Below are positions 48,481-58,653 of a DNA stretch of 64,000 nt, piece after piece. The notes below the pieces were generated by a model. That model did no database searches. It was given only the letters and a program-made list of their open reading frames with translations, and was not told the DNA's origin. Both the position numbers and the translations under genes were made by a program. The number at the start of each line of letters is the position of its first letter. The first letter of the stretch is position 1. The stretch covers positions 1-64,000 of the forward strand of contig JAAKBF010000360.1 of the NCBI GenBank assembly GCA_012656075.1. Direction: 5' to 3'. The stretch is from Phytophthora hibernalis (lineage: Eukaryota; Oomycota; Peronosporomycetes; Peronosporales; Peronosporaceae).

Positions 48481-49640
48481 ATGGCTTCTGTCGCTGCCAA
48501 CCGTCCCGTCGTGTCCGTCCTCTCCGTGGAGGGCGAGACCGCCTCTGTCATCGCGCAGGTGGCTCTCCCCGCCGTGTTCACGGCCCCCATCCGTCCGGAT
48601 GTCGTCAACTTCGTGCACACGAACATGGCCAAGAACCGTCGTCAGGCGTACGGCGTCTCCGCGAGGCCGGCCACCAGCACTCTGCCGAGTCGTGGGGCAC
48701 GGGTCGCGCTGTGTCACGTATCCCGCGTATCCAGGGCGGTGGTAACCAGTCCTCTGGCCAGGCTGCCTTCGGTAACATGTGCCGTGGTGGACGCATGTTC
48801 GCGCCCACGCGCATCTGGCGCAAGTGGCACCGCAAAATCAACGTCAACCAGCGTCGTTTTGCTGTGGCCTCTGCTCTCGCTGCTTCGGCTGTGCCCGCTC
48901 TGGTGATCGCCCGTGGTCACCGCATCGAGAAGGTGCCTGAGGTGCCTCTTGTGCTGGACGACTCCGTGGAGTCTGTGCAGAAGACCACGCAGGCTCTCAA
49001 GATCCTGGCCAAGATCGGCGCGGATGGCGAGGTGGAGAAGGTCAAGGCCTCCAAGAAGATCACCACTGGCCGTGGCAAGTCGCGCAACCGTCGCTACACG
49101 ACGCGTCGTGGCCCACTCCTCGTCTTCTCCAACGCCAACGGCGCTGAGAAGGCCTTCCGCAACATCCCCGGTGTGGAGCTCGCTAACGTTGAGCGCCTGA
49201 ACCTGCTGCAGCTGGCCCCTGGTGGCCACCTCGGCCGTTTCATCATCTGGACCAAGTCGGCCTTCCAGAAGCTCGACTCGCTGTACGGCACGTACTCGAA
49301 GAAGTCGACGTCCAAGACTGGCTACCAGCTGCCTCGCCACCAGATGAACAACGCCAACCTGGGCCGTCTGATTAACTCTGACGAGATCCAGTCGGTTATT
49401 CGCGCCGGCAAGTACCAGAAGCACCGCCGCTTCCAGAAGAAGAACCCGCTCAAGAACCTGGGCGCCATGGTCAAGCTCAACCCGTACACGCTGGTGGCCC
49501 GTCGAGCTGAGCTGCGCGCCGAGGCCCTGCGTGCCGAGAAGAAGGCCGTGGTCAGCAAGAACCGCAAGAACACGTGCCAGTCGGACCCCAAGCGCAAGAC
49601 CCAGTCGCGCGCTCTGTTCGCCAAGAACTCGTCGGACTAA
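48481..49640 (+). CDS. RPL4: 60S ribosomal protein L4 (uL4)
   Basis: Core protein of the large cytosolic ribosomal subunit. [19 protein letters not shown] at the start; the conserved uL4 loop [20 protein letters not shown] and [20 protein letters not shown]; then [39 protein letters not shown], and a basic tail. About 386 residues, normal for eukaryotes. No introns. The frame breaks once near 48663 (a purine lost in GCGAGGCC, just before the conserved AGHQ-type segment). Because L4 is essential and the rest is perfectly conserved, a sequence error is likelier than a dead gene. Confidence 0.95.
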
Positions 49641-49989
49641 GTGTCTTGCACACGTTTGTTGGAACACTCTGCCCCATAGTGCTGTCGTTGCTTGGAAGGA
49701 ACTCCAAAGTCGCTGTGCGTTGCTGGTACTGGTAGGAAAGTAGAGAGACTGAGGAACTTTGGCTGAGTGAGACGCAATCAATGAAAGAACGCCATGAAAG
49801 AGGCAAACACAATTATTCGTTGCACTTATCGGTACTCGAATTCCCTACACCCCATGAGCGGCAATAGCTGTAGTCCATATTCGGCTGTTTATTGGTTGAA
49901 AAGGAAGTGTATGTCTGAGAATCTGACTGTCTATTGGTTGAAATGTTTCAGTTTGCCTGGATTTCACCCAGGACTCATGGGCCAGGAGA
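49641..49989. other. Intergenic region RPL4 / Kazal gene
   Basis: About 350 bp. Contains two copies of CTATTGGTTGAAA-like text (near 49889 and 49931), i.e. inverted CCAAT boxes in a short direct repeat ahead of the Kazal gene; these may be regulatory. Confidence 0.45.
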
Positions 49990-50277
49990 ATGAACAACTT
50001 TGTAACCATCGTGATCGTGGCGTTACTTCTTCTGACCGGGGATTGGGCGATTGGTGCTAAGACGATCGATTCCGACAAATGTCCGACGCGCTGCACACGC
50101 GAGTATATTCCGATTTGCGGCTCCGATGGTGTCACCTACGCCAATAAATGCCTGCTGAAGGTCGCGCACTGCAAGGATCCGTCCATTACAAAGAAGGCCA
50201 CGGGGAATGCAAGAAATGATACTACCGTGACGTACCTTGCTTACAAAGGTGATGAAGGAAAGGAAGTCATACTGTAG
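49990..50277 (+). CDS. Secreted Kazal-type serine protease inhibitor
   Basis: Small secreted protein. The ATG at 49990 begins a clear signal peptide (hydrophobic IVIVALLLL, cleavage expected near residue 23). One Kazal domain follows with C-x3-C-x7-C-x10-C-x6-C spacing and the signature PICGSDGVTYANKC. Phytophthora species secrete inhibitors of this family that target plant apoplastic proteases. The sixth Kazal cysteine is absent in this frame; a TGC codon lies in the neighbouring frame at 50208, just after a GGGG run, so the C-terminal residues shown here (from about codon 72) are probably out of register. Whether that is a real mutation or an assembly loss cannot be told here. Confidence 0.85.
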   Translation: MNNFVTIVIVALLLLTGDWAIGAKTIDSDKCPTRCTREYIPICGSDGVTYANKCLLKVAHCKDPSITKKATGNARNDTTVTYLAYKGDEGKEVIL

Positions 50278-50676
50278 CGAGTTCTAACCTCGCGTGATAA
50301 ATGCCTGATGCACTTCACGCCATCTGACGAAGAAAATAAAAGATAAAGAGGTTCGTAAAAATAATATGAAGCAGCGTTGCACTTCAAATTATAAGCTAAT
50401 GCTCTCGCCCCCTTGAGGCTGACTCATTGATAAGAAAGACAATCCAATAGTCAGCTTCGCCTCTTTAATTACCAGAGTGTCACTTGTTTCCTGCTTTTAT
50501 CGCTTACTGGCTCGTTGCTTTGTTTGATGCATTGTTACCCCTCAAACGAATATAGGTTAAGTCTTGTCCATGTGTAGGGATTGGTACCGGTAGTTGAATC
50601 AATCAATATAGGTACCGGTAACGCAAAGTTATTATTTTTAATGCTGAATTCTCAGGATTTTATATCCAGAGTCCAT

Positions 50677-50790
50677 AATGAAGGTCACAATCCACAAAAA
50701 TATTAAAGTCAAAATTCGGTTAGCATTTATGGAAATATAGGTGTACTACGTAGTATTAGTGTTTGCTACTAAATATTCTGTTCTATTAGG
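50677..50790 (+). repeat. Dispersed repeat, copy 1
   Basis: AATGAAGGTCACAATCCACA begins this segment and recurs at 52053. Downstream text (TATTAGTGTTTG.TACTAAATA.) is also shared in diverged form, so it is a repeated element of about 70-110 bp. Confidence 0.6.
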
Positions 50791-50827
50791 CTGGTGATAT
50801 CGCCCATGTTTCTAAGTAGGGTTAGGC

Positions 50828-51090
50828 AAAAAAACATGCCGAATGCCCACAAAAATGGGAATACATGACGGATAGATTACAACGGCGTCGTAATTTATTA
50901 GGAGCATGTTTTAACATGTGGGGAAACCTGTAGAAACATGTCGACGCAAATTCAAGACTGATTGAGAGGCGGAGTGTCGGAAGAAGATGACCTCGCGTAA
51001 TCATGTTCTGAAACGCTCCAGTCGAAATCATGTTCAAACCTGGGAAAACATGTACCGGGGCATGTTTTGAAAACAACATGGAAACATGGG
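50828..51090. repeat. Cluster of ACATG/CATGTTT motifs
   Basis: About eleven CATG cores in 260 bp, mostly as AAACATG or its complement CATGTTT, including the near-palindrome CATGTTTTAACATG at about 50907. It looks like a decayed tandem or palindromic repeat rather than a gene. Confidence 0.5.
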
Positions 51091-51323
51091 GAAGTAGGAA
51101 GTCGAAACACATATTATGGCACTTAGTAAAGATCGACCTAGCTCACCGCTCTTCTTTCACGCTGCTGTTGCTAAAGTTCACCACCGTCCGCATGATTTCC
51201 CAACGTCGACGTAGTAGACCAGTTGTTGCCTACCTCATTGTCAACTCGGCGCCAGAAGAACACACAGACGAACAAGCCGAAATTGTAGCTGTCTTTCTGG
51301 ATATCCGCGTTAGGCTCATAACC

Positions 51324-51835
51324 TGTTGAAGTTTGTTGATATACAGAGGATTAGGACATTAGAGAATAGTACGGATAGTAACGAAGAGAGAGGTTCTGGA
51401 GGCGGAAGCCGTAGGAGATGAGAAGATAGATTGTATGGGAAAGCGTCAAAAGACGAAGTGATATTAAGGAGCAGCAAGTATGTGTAAGGTTTGCTCGCAC
51501 AAACTTGCGTCTTCGGCGCTTGCCTGGGGCAAGCGAATCTACTTTCTGTTCACGAATACATCCATCCGAACGGAGCTGCTGGGTGCTGTCTATACAGCAA
51601 GCGAATCTGATGCGGAAGGCACGCGATTGCTCTCACACGCGTGCCCTCAGATTCAGAACTGCGCTGTGGTGCGCCAGTTATATACTGAGTAGTGTATGAG
51701 GCCCGATATTCGATTGTAGAGCTCCTTTACTACCTAATCGACTAGCAAGAGATCGAGGTCTAAGCCTAAGACGAATATCACTTTCCAATTTGCCTCCAAC
51801 CGCGCATCACTTCAATACTTCTACAACTACAACCG
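51324..51835 (+). mobile_element. Possible solo LTR
   Basis: Begins TGTTGAAG and ends in the region CTACAACTACAACC, the boundary style of Copia/Gypsy LTRs. About 510 bp, no coding content. I could not confirm a target-site duplication and there is no partner LTR in the window, so this is tentative. Confidence 0.25.
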
Positions 51836-52305
51836 ACAAAACACTCTCCTCGCTTCCCGCCGCTCTCCCTCACCTCCTGCGCCGTGCTAAAGCCTGACAG
51901 TATGCCTTTCTGCGTATTAGGAGTTTGTATATGTCATTTCTAAAACACAGTCAAAAGTAGTGTCTACCACCATTCTGGAGTTGTACATCAACAGTGGTAA
52001 ATGGGTGCTACACGATATAGCAGGTTTACGGTACTGTCGTTAGAGACCTAGCAATGAAGGTCACAATCCACAAAGATATGGTGTATTAGTCTTTGTTACA
52101 TGTACTAAATACACTGTTAGATATTTAAATTATCTATGACTTGTGTCGAGATTCCGTAACCAAGTTGTCAGCCAGTAAAGTAACACATTGTGATTGGAAA
52201 AATAGGATAGAATCGACAGCAAGCTCAACCATGCCAACACAAGCGAATTCATCAACGGTAAGTGCAGCCACCAGCCCGCGAGTATGTCTTGTTCGTATTA
52301 TATGT
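51836..52305. other. Non-coding region
   Basis: Contains the second copy of the dispersed repeat. No supported gene. Confidence 0.45.
52053..52120 (+). repeat. Dispersed repeat, copy 2
   Basis: Matches 50677 onward: AATGAAGGTCACAATCCACA followed by diverged GTGTATTAGT and TACTAAATACACTGTT. Confidence 0.6.
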
Positions 52306-53222
52306 AGTTTCTTACTGCTGCTTCTTGCGTTTCTTGTGGTGATACGGAACTGAGCGTGCTTCAGGGTTTACATCATGAAGAGCCTGGCGGATCCGTCGCA
52401 ACGTGGTCACAGCTCGCTCGGGGCGAAGCTTATGCGGGTTGGCAGACGGCTTCAGTGGAACATTTGGCATCGCTAGGTAGTAGAGGCGATCTGCTTCATC
52501 CTGCGTCTCTGCATTTTGGGGCTGTCAGCGCCTGCTTCCACGCTGGCAATAATGTGGCGCACGAGAACGAACCATTCGGAGTACATCTTGCGGTTTGAAG
52601 GAGCAAAATAGGAGGATTGCAGTGCTCGAAACGGTGCGGCCGGATTATCCAACCGCCATAAACGCCACACACCCAATGCGCCGAGCTGCGGGAACATGAA
52701 TCCGTCAGGCATCCGTGGAAACGACCATTAGATGGCCAGTAATAAGCAAAATTACTAGGAATTTGTGTAACCATTACTTGCTGTTCAGCCGCCACTTCTC
52801 GCCACAGCCCAGCTTCCTGTAGCAGCGATCGAATCGTTTCCCCAAGCGTGTCTCTAGTAATACTTTACCCCCGACTCATTTATCTTCAAGTAGCTTGTCG
52901 AAACCTGCTAACAACACGTCCGGTAACTTCATCTTATACAGCAAAAATCTTCAAAAATGGGCCGGAGAAAATACGGATAGGTTGATGCTACCATCCCCCT
53001 AAAAATGTCAGCTGACTGCTCAGGCGTTTCTTGGGTCTCACGAATCCAGGTAGCGATGCCCTTCATGTAACTTCTGTACGCTTTCTTGGTGTTTGGCGCC
53101 GTGCAAGCGCTCCGAACTTGGTCTGCATTAAGGTGACCACGAGTGGGGGTGGCGAAGACCACCGGAGCTGTAGTGCGTCCCTGAGGTCTTTCCGATGGTG
53201 GAGGGAGATCGTAACGCGTCAT
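52306..53222 (-). pseudogene. Crypton-like tyrosine-recombinase element relic, catalytic core missing
   Basis: Minus-strand reading in several frames. At 53222-52929, ATPTRGHLNADQVR and NTKKAYRSYMKGIATWIRET resemble the SAM-like DNA-binding N-terminus of oomycete Crypton/tyrosine recombinase proteins. From about 52800 leftwards there is the C-terminal part: AYYWPSNGRF, FPQLGALGVWRLWRLDNP, APFRALQ, NRKMYSEWFVLVRHIIAS, then TTLRRIRQALHDVNPEAR and a basic HHKKRKKQQ end near 52306. The central recombinase domain with its R..HxxR..Y residues is absent, so this is internally deleted. Frames shift at least twice. The family assignment rests on resemblance only. Confidence 0.5.
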
Positions 53223-54980
53223 TCGACAGGAAGGGCAAGCGCAAAACTTTGCTTCGTGGGGATTGCTGGAGTGAGTGTGGCTACCACATTCCCAATTTAA
53301 TCCAATTACAAAGCCAGAAAAGTTGAAACGAATGCATGCTACTCGTTCCTCTACAAAAACGTTGTCGATAAGACGCCTGTCACGTGTGTACGAGCTGAGG
53401 GGCCGTCAAAATTGATTGAAAGAAATAGTAAGCTTACTTGGTTACGCTGGTATTAAATTTGCTATAGTGGTGTTACTAAAGTTGGAGAATGTTGGTTGAC
53501 CCATCCGCCAAAGACCTCTCTTTATTATAGTTCTATATATCCAGCTAAACTTTATTTTATCTGTCGAAATGTATTTATCCGCCCACACTCGCGCAACATC
53601 GCTCCTCGTGCAACATGTGACTGGCCCCGTATTTTATTACCCCGACCCGTAGCTCACACACCATAATTCAGGTACATGTTGTAGATCGCGGCATCAGACA
53701 CTCTAATAACAGGGAGCGCACCGAGCCTCCGGACTTTTGGAAGAATTGCCAGATAGCGCAACGTATATGTATGCCTGTGTCACAGGCTGTGTGCTTTATA
53801 GAGACTGGTGGCTGACGACTGATGGGTATCTGCCGGCCATTTGGACGTGTGATGATCACAAGGAGCAAAAATGTCACCTGTCGGAATGCAGTTATCACGC
53901 CGTGCTCGCGCACACTCACGCACGTTATTGCACTATGGGCTTGGCTTTTCTTTTAAATATAAGTACATGTACAGTTGCTCGCAAAACTATAGTACTTCGA
54001 TAGTACTACCAAGCCAAGAGCGTCAAGAAGCTGCTAGTGTATGTTGCATCTGCGGCGACCAAGTAACTCGGCCAAAACATTTATCGTTTTAAGAACGTGG
54101 TGTAGCATGAATGCTGTTCTTATTATAATAATAGGTGAGCTATACTTTACGTTATTACAAGTAAAGCGGATCGTTTTAACTAAATTCAGAGCTGTCCCGT
54201 GCGAAGTCGCGGTTTTGCAGTTCGCGAGGCTGACGGAGGACGTGACGGCGGGTACTAATATACAGGACCAAATATTCAAGCCAGGGTGTGCCCAAATGGA
54301 TGGCTGTTCAGATCCTCTGTCATTTTCACGCTCATTCTCCAATCCTCCGGTTGAAGAGTGCATTCGGGCCCAATGAGGTGTTCCAAGTCCAACTGTTGGT
54401 TACCTGGGTGAAGGAAACCTCGTGCTGTATTTGTGATAGCCCCGTTCACCATTTTTCCAGCAACGAGCTTTGGGTGATGCGGATCTATCCAAGCGGTTAG
54501 ACAAGGAATATATGAGCTTTGCGTTTGTCCATGTCTAATTTACTCGTATGCACGCGTATATTTTTGCACCTCAGCGTGCGTTCAAACCTTCAAGAAAGAC
54601 GCTGAAACAGAGAAATAACTCTCACTAGCAAAACGTCAAGGAATATCCGTGTCGCGCCAGGTCACTGAGGTCGATGGAGTCAATCTCGCAGTCTCTTGAA
54701 AGATCTGCTGGTCGTAAAACCGATGTAGGAGTCCCCGAAGACATCGACCATTTCAAACCTCCTAGAGATCGTGATCCCGTGTGGAGTGTTATTCATATAT
54801 TGAGGACTCCTGACCCTTAATGGGAAAACGTACACACATATCTGCACGATTTGTGCAAAACTAAAGCCATGGAAGAAAGAATTATGTACCTGTGCGAACA
54901 GCTCCAACGCAAAAGCCACATGCTCGGTCATCCTGACCATATTATTGTTGACAAAGAGCGTTAAGCCCGTACCAAGCGAG
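53223..54980. other. Unassigned repeat-like region
   Basis: About 1.75 kb, AT-rich, with scattered short open frames on both strands. None has a recognisable motif or a supported start. Palindromic bits such as GTACATGTAC (about 53964) are present. Probably eroded mobile DNA. Confidence 0.5.
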
Positions 54981-55019
54981 GTCACATTTTTTTTGGATTC
55001 GTTACCGAAATTAAGACAG

Positions 55020-55810
55020 CCGTGGTAACGAAAAGCGACGAGCAAATACCAAAGCACCAGAAGACGCTTTTCACTCTGACGAAGATGGAGTTAGCTGGTA
55101 GTGTTTCGCGTTGGTTGGTTCGAGACGATGCGTCACCTTCATGCATTTTGGTGAGATTAATACGTGTAACTAAGCATTTTGTTGGTATCCCTATCAATAT
55201 ATCTCAGACAACTGTATTTAAAGAGCGCATTCGCATTTTAACTTGATATCCCAATGCTACGGTGTTTTTATCGAAGACTCACAACGATATTCTGGATGTA
55301 CTCTACGGCAGATTTCAAACGGATACGATGGAATAGCTGCAAGCGGAGTTCACGTTTGTTGTGCAATATGTAACTTTTGGATTTGATGCACGATCTGGGG
55401 ACGAACACTTCCAAGAATTGCATCATCGGGGCCTCGATTTCATTCATAGACCAAAATTGGAGGTTCGTTTACTTGGCATTGCTGGCTGTGACAAAACAAA
55501 ATGACGGGCATGATTCGGTTAATATGACAGAGGTGATTAATACCAAGTTACGTACGCTATTTGGTTTGGATGTAGAAGCTGCAGTGAAGTTTTCAATTTC
55601 TGACGCCGCTCGAAAAGTATCCCGTGAATTTGATTCCACGATGCAGACAGACTGCGTTATGCACTACCTGAAATTTGTTCATAGAATATGGCGTTGGACT
55701 CAAATAAAACAGAGCCAATTGTATGATTGTCCAAAAACTAAGACAAAGTTGAAACGGCGTATCGCTGTGACAGAAGGCGACGAATTTGTGCCGGTTCTAG
55801 AGTTATCCAG
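55020..55810 (+). pseudogene. hAT-family transposase fragment
   Basis: Plus-strand pieces in more than one frame: SRWLVRDDASPSCILVRLIR (about 55100-55165), then from about 55365 the RNase H-like core (FDLMHDLGTN region, CIIGASISFIDQNWRFVYLAL, NDGHDSVNMTEVINTKLRTLFGLDVE, FSISDAARKVSREFD, DCVMHYLKFVH). The order and the dCxxH-like end match hAT transposases. Interrupted by stops and a frame change near 55390; no TIRs found. It is unrelated in position to the hAT-like element at the array edge. Confidence 0.55.
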
Positions 55811-55849
55811 AAGTTGCGTGATCTCAACAAGGTTTTGCAATCAGAATAG

Positions 55850-57475
55850 CAATTCAGCGACGTCATGCACTGAATGTCATCCAGAAATTACACGGCCTAC
55901 CGCAACTCGGACGGCCAGCACTACAGCTGCTGCCGTACTTACCTTTCTTGCAGGTTTCTCACTTCTTTCGTGGGCTTGCCAGCTTCCTTCAAGATCTTCG
56001 AGCTTCCGCGACACCCTTCCGGGCAGTCATACTGCATCACATACACGTATACTCCGTACACTGCGAACGACTTCCATCCGAGTCATAACTTGGATCCGCC
56101 AGCGGTCATCACAGGATGAGCCACTCGGGACCGGCCAGTCATTGTTCCGTGGGTTCAGATTGGGGTCGGGCGGCCATTCCAGGATGGCTACATCATCCAG
56201 CCGGTCGGATTCGGGTTGGGTCGACGTGATGGCGCACGTCCCTCGCGCTCATCGTCATCATGTTGTTCTTCTAGTAGTTGATTAGCAAGCGAGGCGTCAG
56301 TCAGAGGTCGGTCCAACCCACCGCCGAGACAGTTGCCACCGTTCTCAACATGGCCACACGGGACATCCTCCCCGACCAAGCTTCGACGTCCTTGTCGATC
56401 CTCATACCAGCGCTCTTGCAGAGCGCGTCGTTGAGCACGGAGTCCGCTCAGCGTACGCACCGGCACTCTCGGTGTGGACGAGTCGCCACCGTCAGCTTGC
56501 CAGAACGCTTAACTCAGCCGTTCGGCTTGGTTTTGTTCGTCCATGTCTCGCTTCCACGCCGCATATCTGTCCTTGGTCATTCGCAGTGGGTCACGCCAGT
56601 CCAAAACAGAGACGCACCAGCGTTTCGTACGACTCAGCAGGCCCGTCAGCACGACAGCACAGGTTACCAGCGCGGTTTCGCTGCTAATCTTCACCGATTC
56701 ATGGACGGTAACATCACCATCCGTCGCGAAATAGTAGTTGCAGATAGAGAGTAGCACGGCCACACCCGGCCAGCCACGGCACACCCATTCCATAAAGTCG
56801 TACGCAGTCACGATCGAGAACACCACCGCGTACATGACCAGCGAAAAATCGTCCAAAGCCAGCATTGGAAATGCAAAAGGCCAACCGTGCGTCGGCCCGC
56901 CAGTCGAAATCCTTGCACGTATTTCACCGTTGTTGTCCAGTCCGTTTCCAGCACATCAGGTAGAAAAGACGACCTAGTACGCATGGAACGCGTCTAGCTA
57001 CCTGTGTAGTAAGCGTCCGAGTCCGTGCGCGTGCTCCTTCCTTGCCTCCGGTACCACCATGGGAGTAGATCACATAGCTTCGTACATGGACCACCACCTA
57101 TCGCCGCGACGCTTGCTCTTCAGTACAGCGCCGTTGATGAAGCGGCGATAGCGCCGCACGCAGATTTTCAGCAGACCCGTCCATTTGTAGACGATGAAGC
57201 TTAGTGCAGAGAACAGCCGCACGGTCACCCCGCGCACCAGGTTGAGTAATGGCTCAAAGCACCGATCCACACACGACCAACAGCGTCTCTCGCCAGTACA
57301 CCGTCGTCAGTAAGTAGATTGCCATCCCCGTGAAGTCCACCGCCGAGACGCTCCACCTTACCGCCGCTTCCACGAGCTCCATCGTCTTGGCACTAAATCG
57401 TAAACTGCCAAGCTTTGGCCCTGCCGATCTCTCTGGCCATCGCTCGCCTCGCACAGCTTTATGGTCACGAATCAT
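55850..57475 (-). CDS. Unrecognised multi-pass membrane protein, frame-broken
   Basis: Minus-strand gene candidate. ATG at 57475 (MIRDHKAVRGERWPERSAG), then hydrophobic segments VDFTGMAIYLLTTVYW, VRLFSALSFIVYKWTGLL, MYAVVFSIVTAYDFMEWV and ALVTCAVVLTGLL, each followed by basic or aromatic loops. Further on come a charged loop, then LDDVAILEWPPDPNLNP and YGVYVYVMQYDCPEGC. A perfect donor (AAAG before GTAAGT, about 55949) and a TAG acceptor suggest a 46-nt intron near the 3' end. At least four frame changes separate the pieces, so either a decayed gene or the same loss-type errors as elsewhere. No family recognised. It is divergent from the gene starting near 57576. Confidence 0.4.
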
Positions 57476-57575
57476 GAGCCCGGCCTAGTCGAGGCCACAT
57501 TTCAGAAGACTTATTTTCTCGCAATTCTGGAGACGGATACGGAGGCTACCGTGTCGTCTTGTCGCAAAGAAGTTT

Positions 57576-58653
57576 TTGAGTGAAGTTGATTCAACTGTTG
57601 ATGGTTCGGGTCGACATCACTCAGTGAATTTCAATCCAGCGCCATTTGAAAGAGGCAACTGCCGATTCAGCTCACTCTTCAATTTTCACGCCAGGGACGA
57701 CGCGATCCAGCAACCCACTTCGCCATGGCAAAAAAACTACGAAGAAGGCTCCGGCCCCCAGTTCGGTCGCGGACCGTCTTCTCGCGTTCTAGCGGACGAC
57801 ACCGACGGAGTGAACGCCCTCCGTGCCCAAGTCGACTTTTGGACGCGTATGCGACCACTGCTCGCCGTAAATGGCGAGTCTACGGGTCTTGACGTCCTGG
57901 ATGACCTCGCGCTTGCAGTCCTTACTGGCGATGCCGGCCCCACCGTTATGACGCACTCGGCAATTTTGCTGCCACCCCTGGACCAGATGCCGCCTGGTCA
58001 AGCAGCATTTTCGCGCAGGCCACGCCACAAAATCGCCCCGCCACTCGCAGCAAGTTGAAGGGAGAGGCCACAGCCCCGCCCACCAAAAGAGAAAAAACAG
58101 GGAAGAAACATGCAAAGGCCCAGTCGTACCAGCTTGACTTGCCGGCGGACACCCCGGACGATATAAAAATACATCGCCGAATTACTCGCGAAGGCCAGCG
58201 GCAAGGCTCCATTCCGCTTGGCATATCCGTGGGCGAACCAGCGGGTCCGGTACGTTCCGCCCGAGTTCCGACACCTGCACCTGGCGCATTGGCATTTCTT
58301 CGTGAAGCACCGACTGTACTTCTTCTTTGGCGCTCTATATCCGCCGACTTCTAACTCCGACACGCGCCGTAAGCTGAAAGTGAACACTGTTAAGCCGCGC
58401 TTCAAATTCTGGAGCAAGAACATCGTCACGTTTGGATACTTCGGGTTCCTGGAGAGGTTTGAGAATCATTCCCACGACACTCTGATGCGGCTCGGAGGCA
58501 AGGCCGCGAAACACTCGGCCACGGTCAAGACGAAGCAATCAGCTGCTACCAGCCCCGCGACCGAAGATCGCGTCTCTCTCCACCGTCACGATTCCTCATG
58601 GTACACCCGGGTCTTAGCGCAATGTCTCGACCCCTCCAAGTTCATGAAGAAGT
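57576..58653 (+). pseudogene. Unrecognised basic protein gene truncated by Copia
   Basis: Coherent protein-like sequence on the + strand through two frame changes. Around 57750-57960: SSRVLADDTDGVNALRAQVD, MRPLLAVNGES, GPTVMTHSAILLPPLD. From 58160: IAELLAKASGKAPFRLAYPW, then NQRVRYVPPEFRHLHLAHWH, FFVKHRLYFFFGALYPP, KPRFKFWSKNIVTFGYFGF. It ends abruptly at ARVLAQCLDPSKFMKKC-like text where Copia RT sequence begins (58654). No ATG was found for the start. Function unknown; high Lys/Arg content and the aromatic patch are notable. Confidence 0.4.

Larger units (their letters stand above)
50278..51323. other. AT-rich non-coding region
   Basis: No supported gene. Holds a repeat shared with 52053-52120, a cluster of CATG-centred motifs (50828-51090), and undiagnosed sequence at 51100-51320 that could be degraded retroelement. 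Confidence 0.5.

Noticed and set aside
48714..49781. 355-codon minus-strand open frame over RPL4
   Set aside because: Antisense of a highly conserved ribosomal protein; Leu/Arg/Val-rich shadow.
52141..52353. Short open frame ending in a hydrophobic segment
   Set aside because: Lies next to the 3' end of the minus-strand Crypton-like relic and has no supported ATG or signal peptide at the start.
54680..55057. 125-codon minus-strand open frame
   Set aside because: Opposite to and partly overlapping the hAT transposase relic; no motif.
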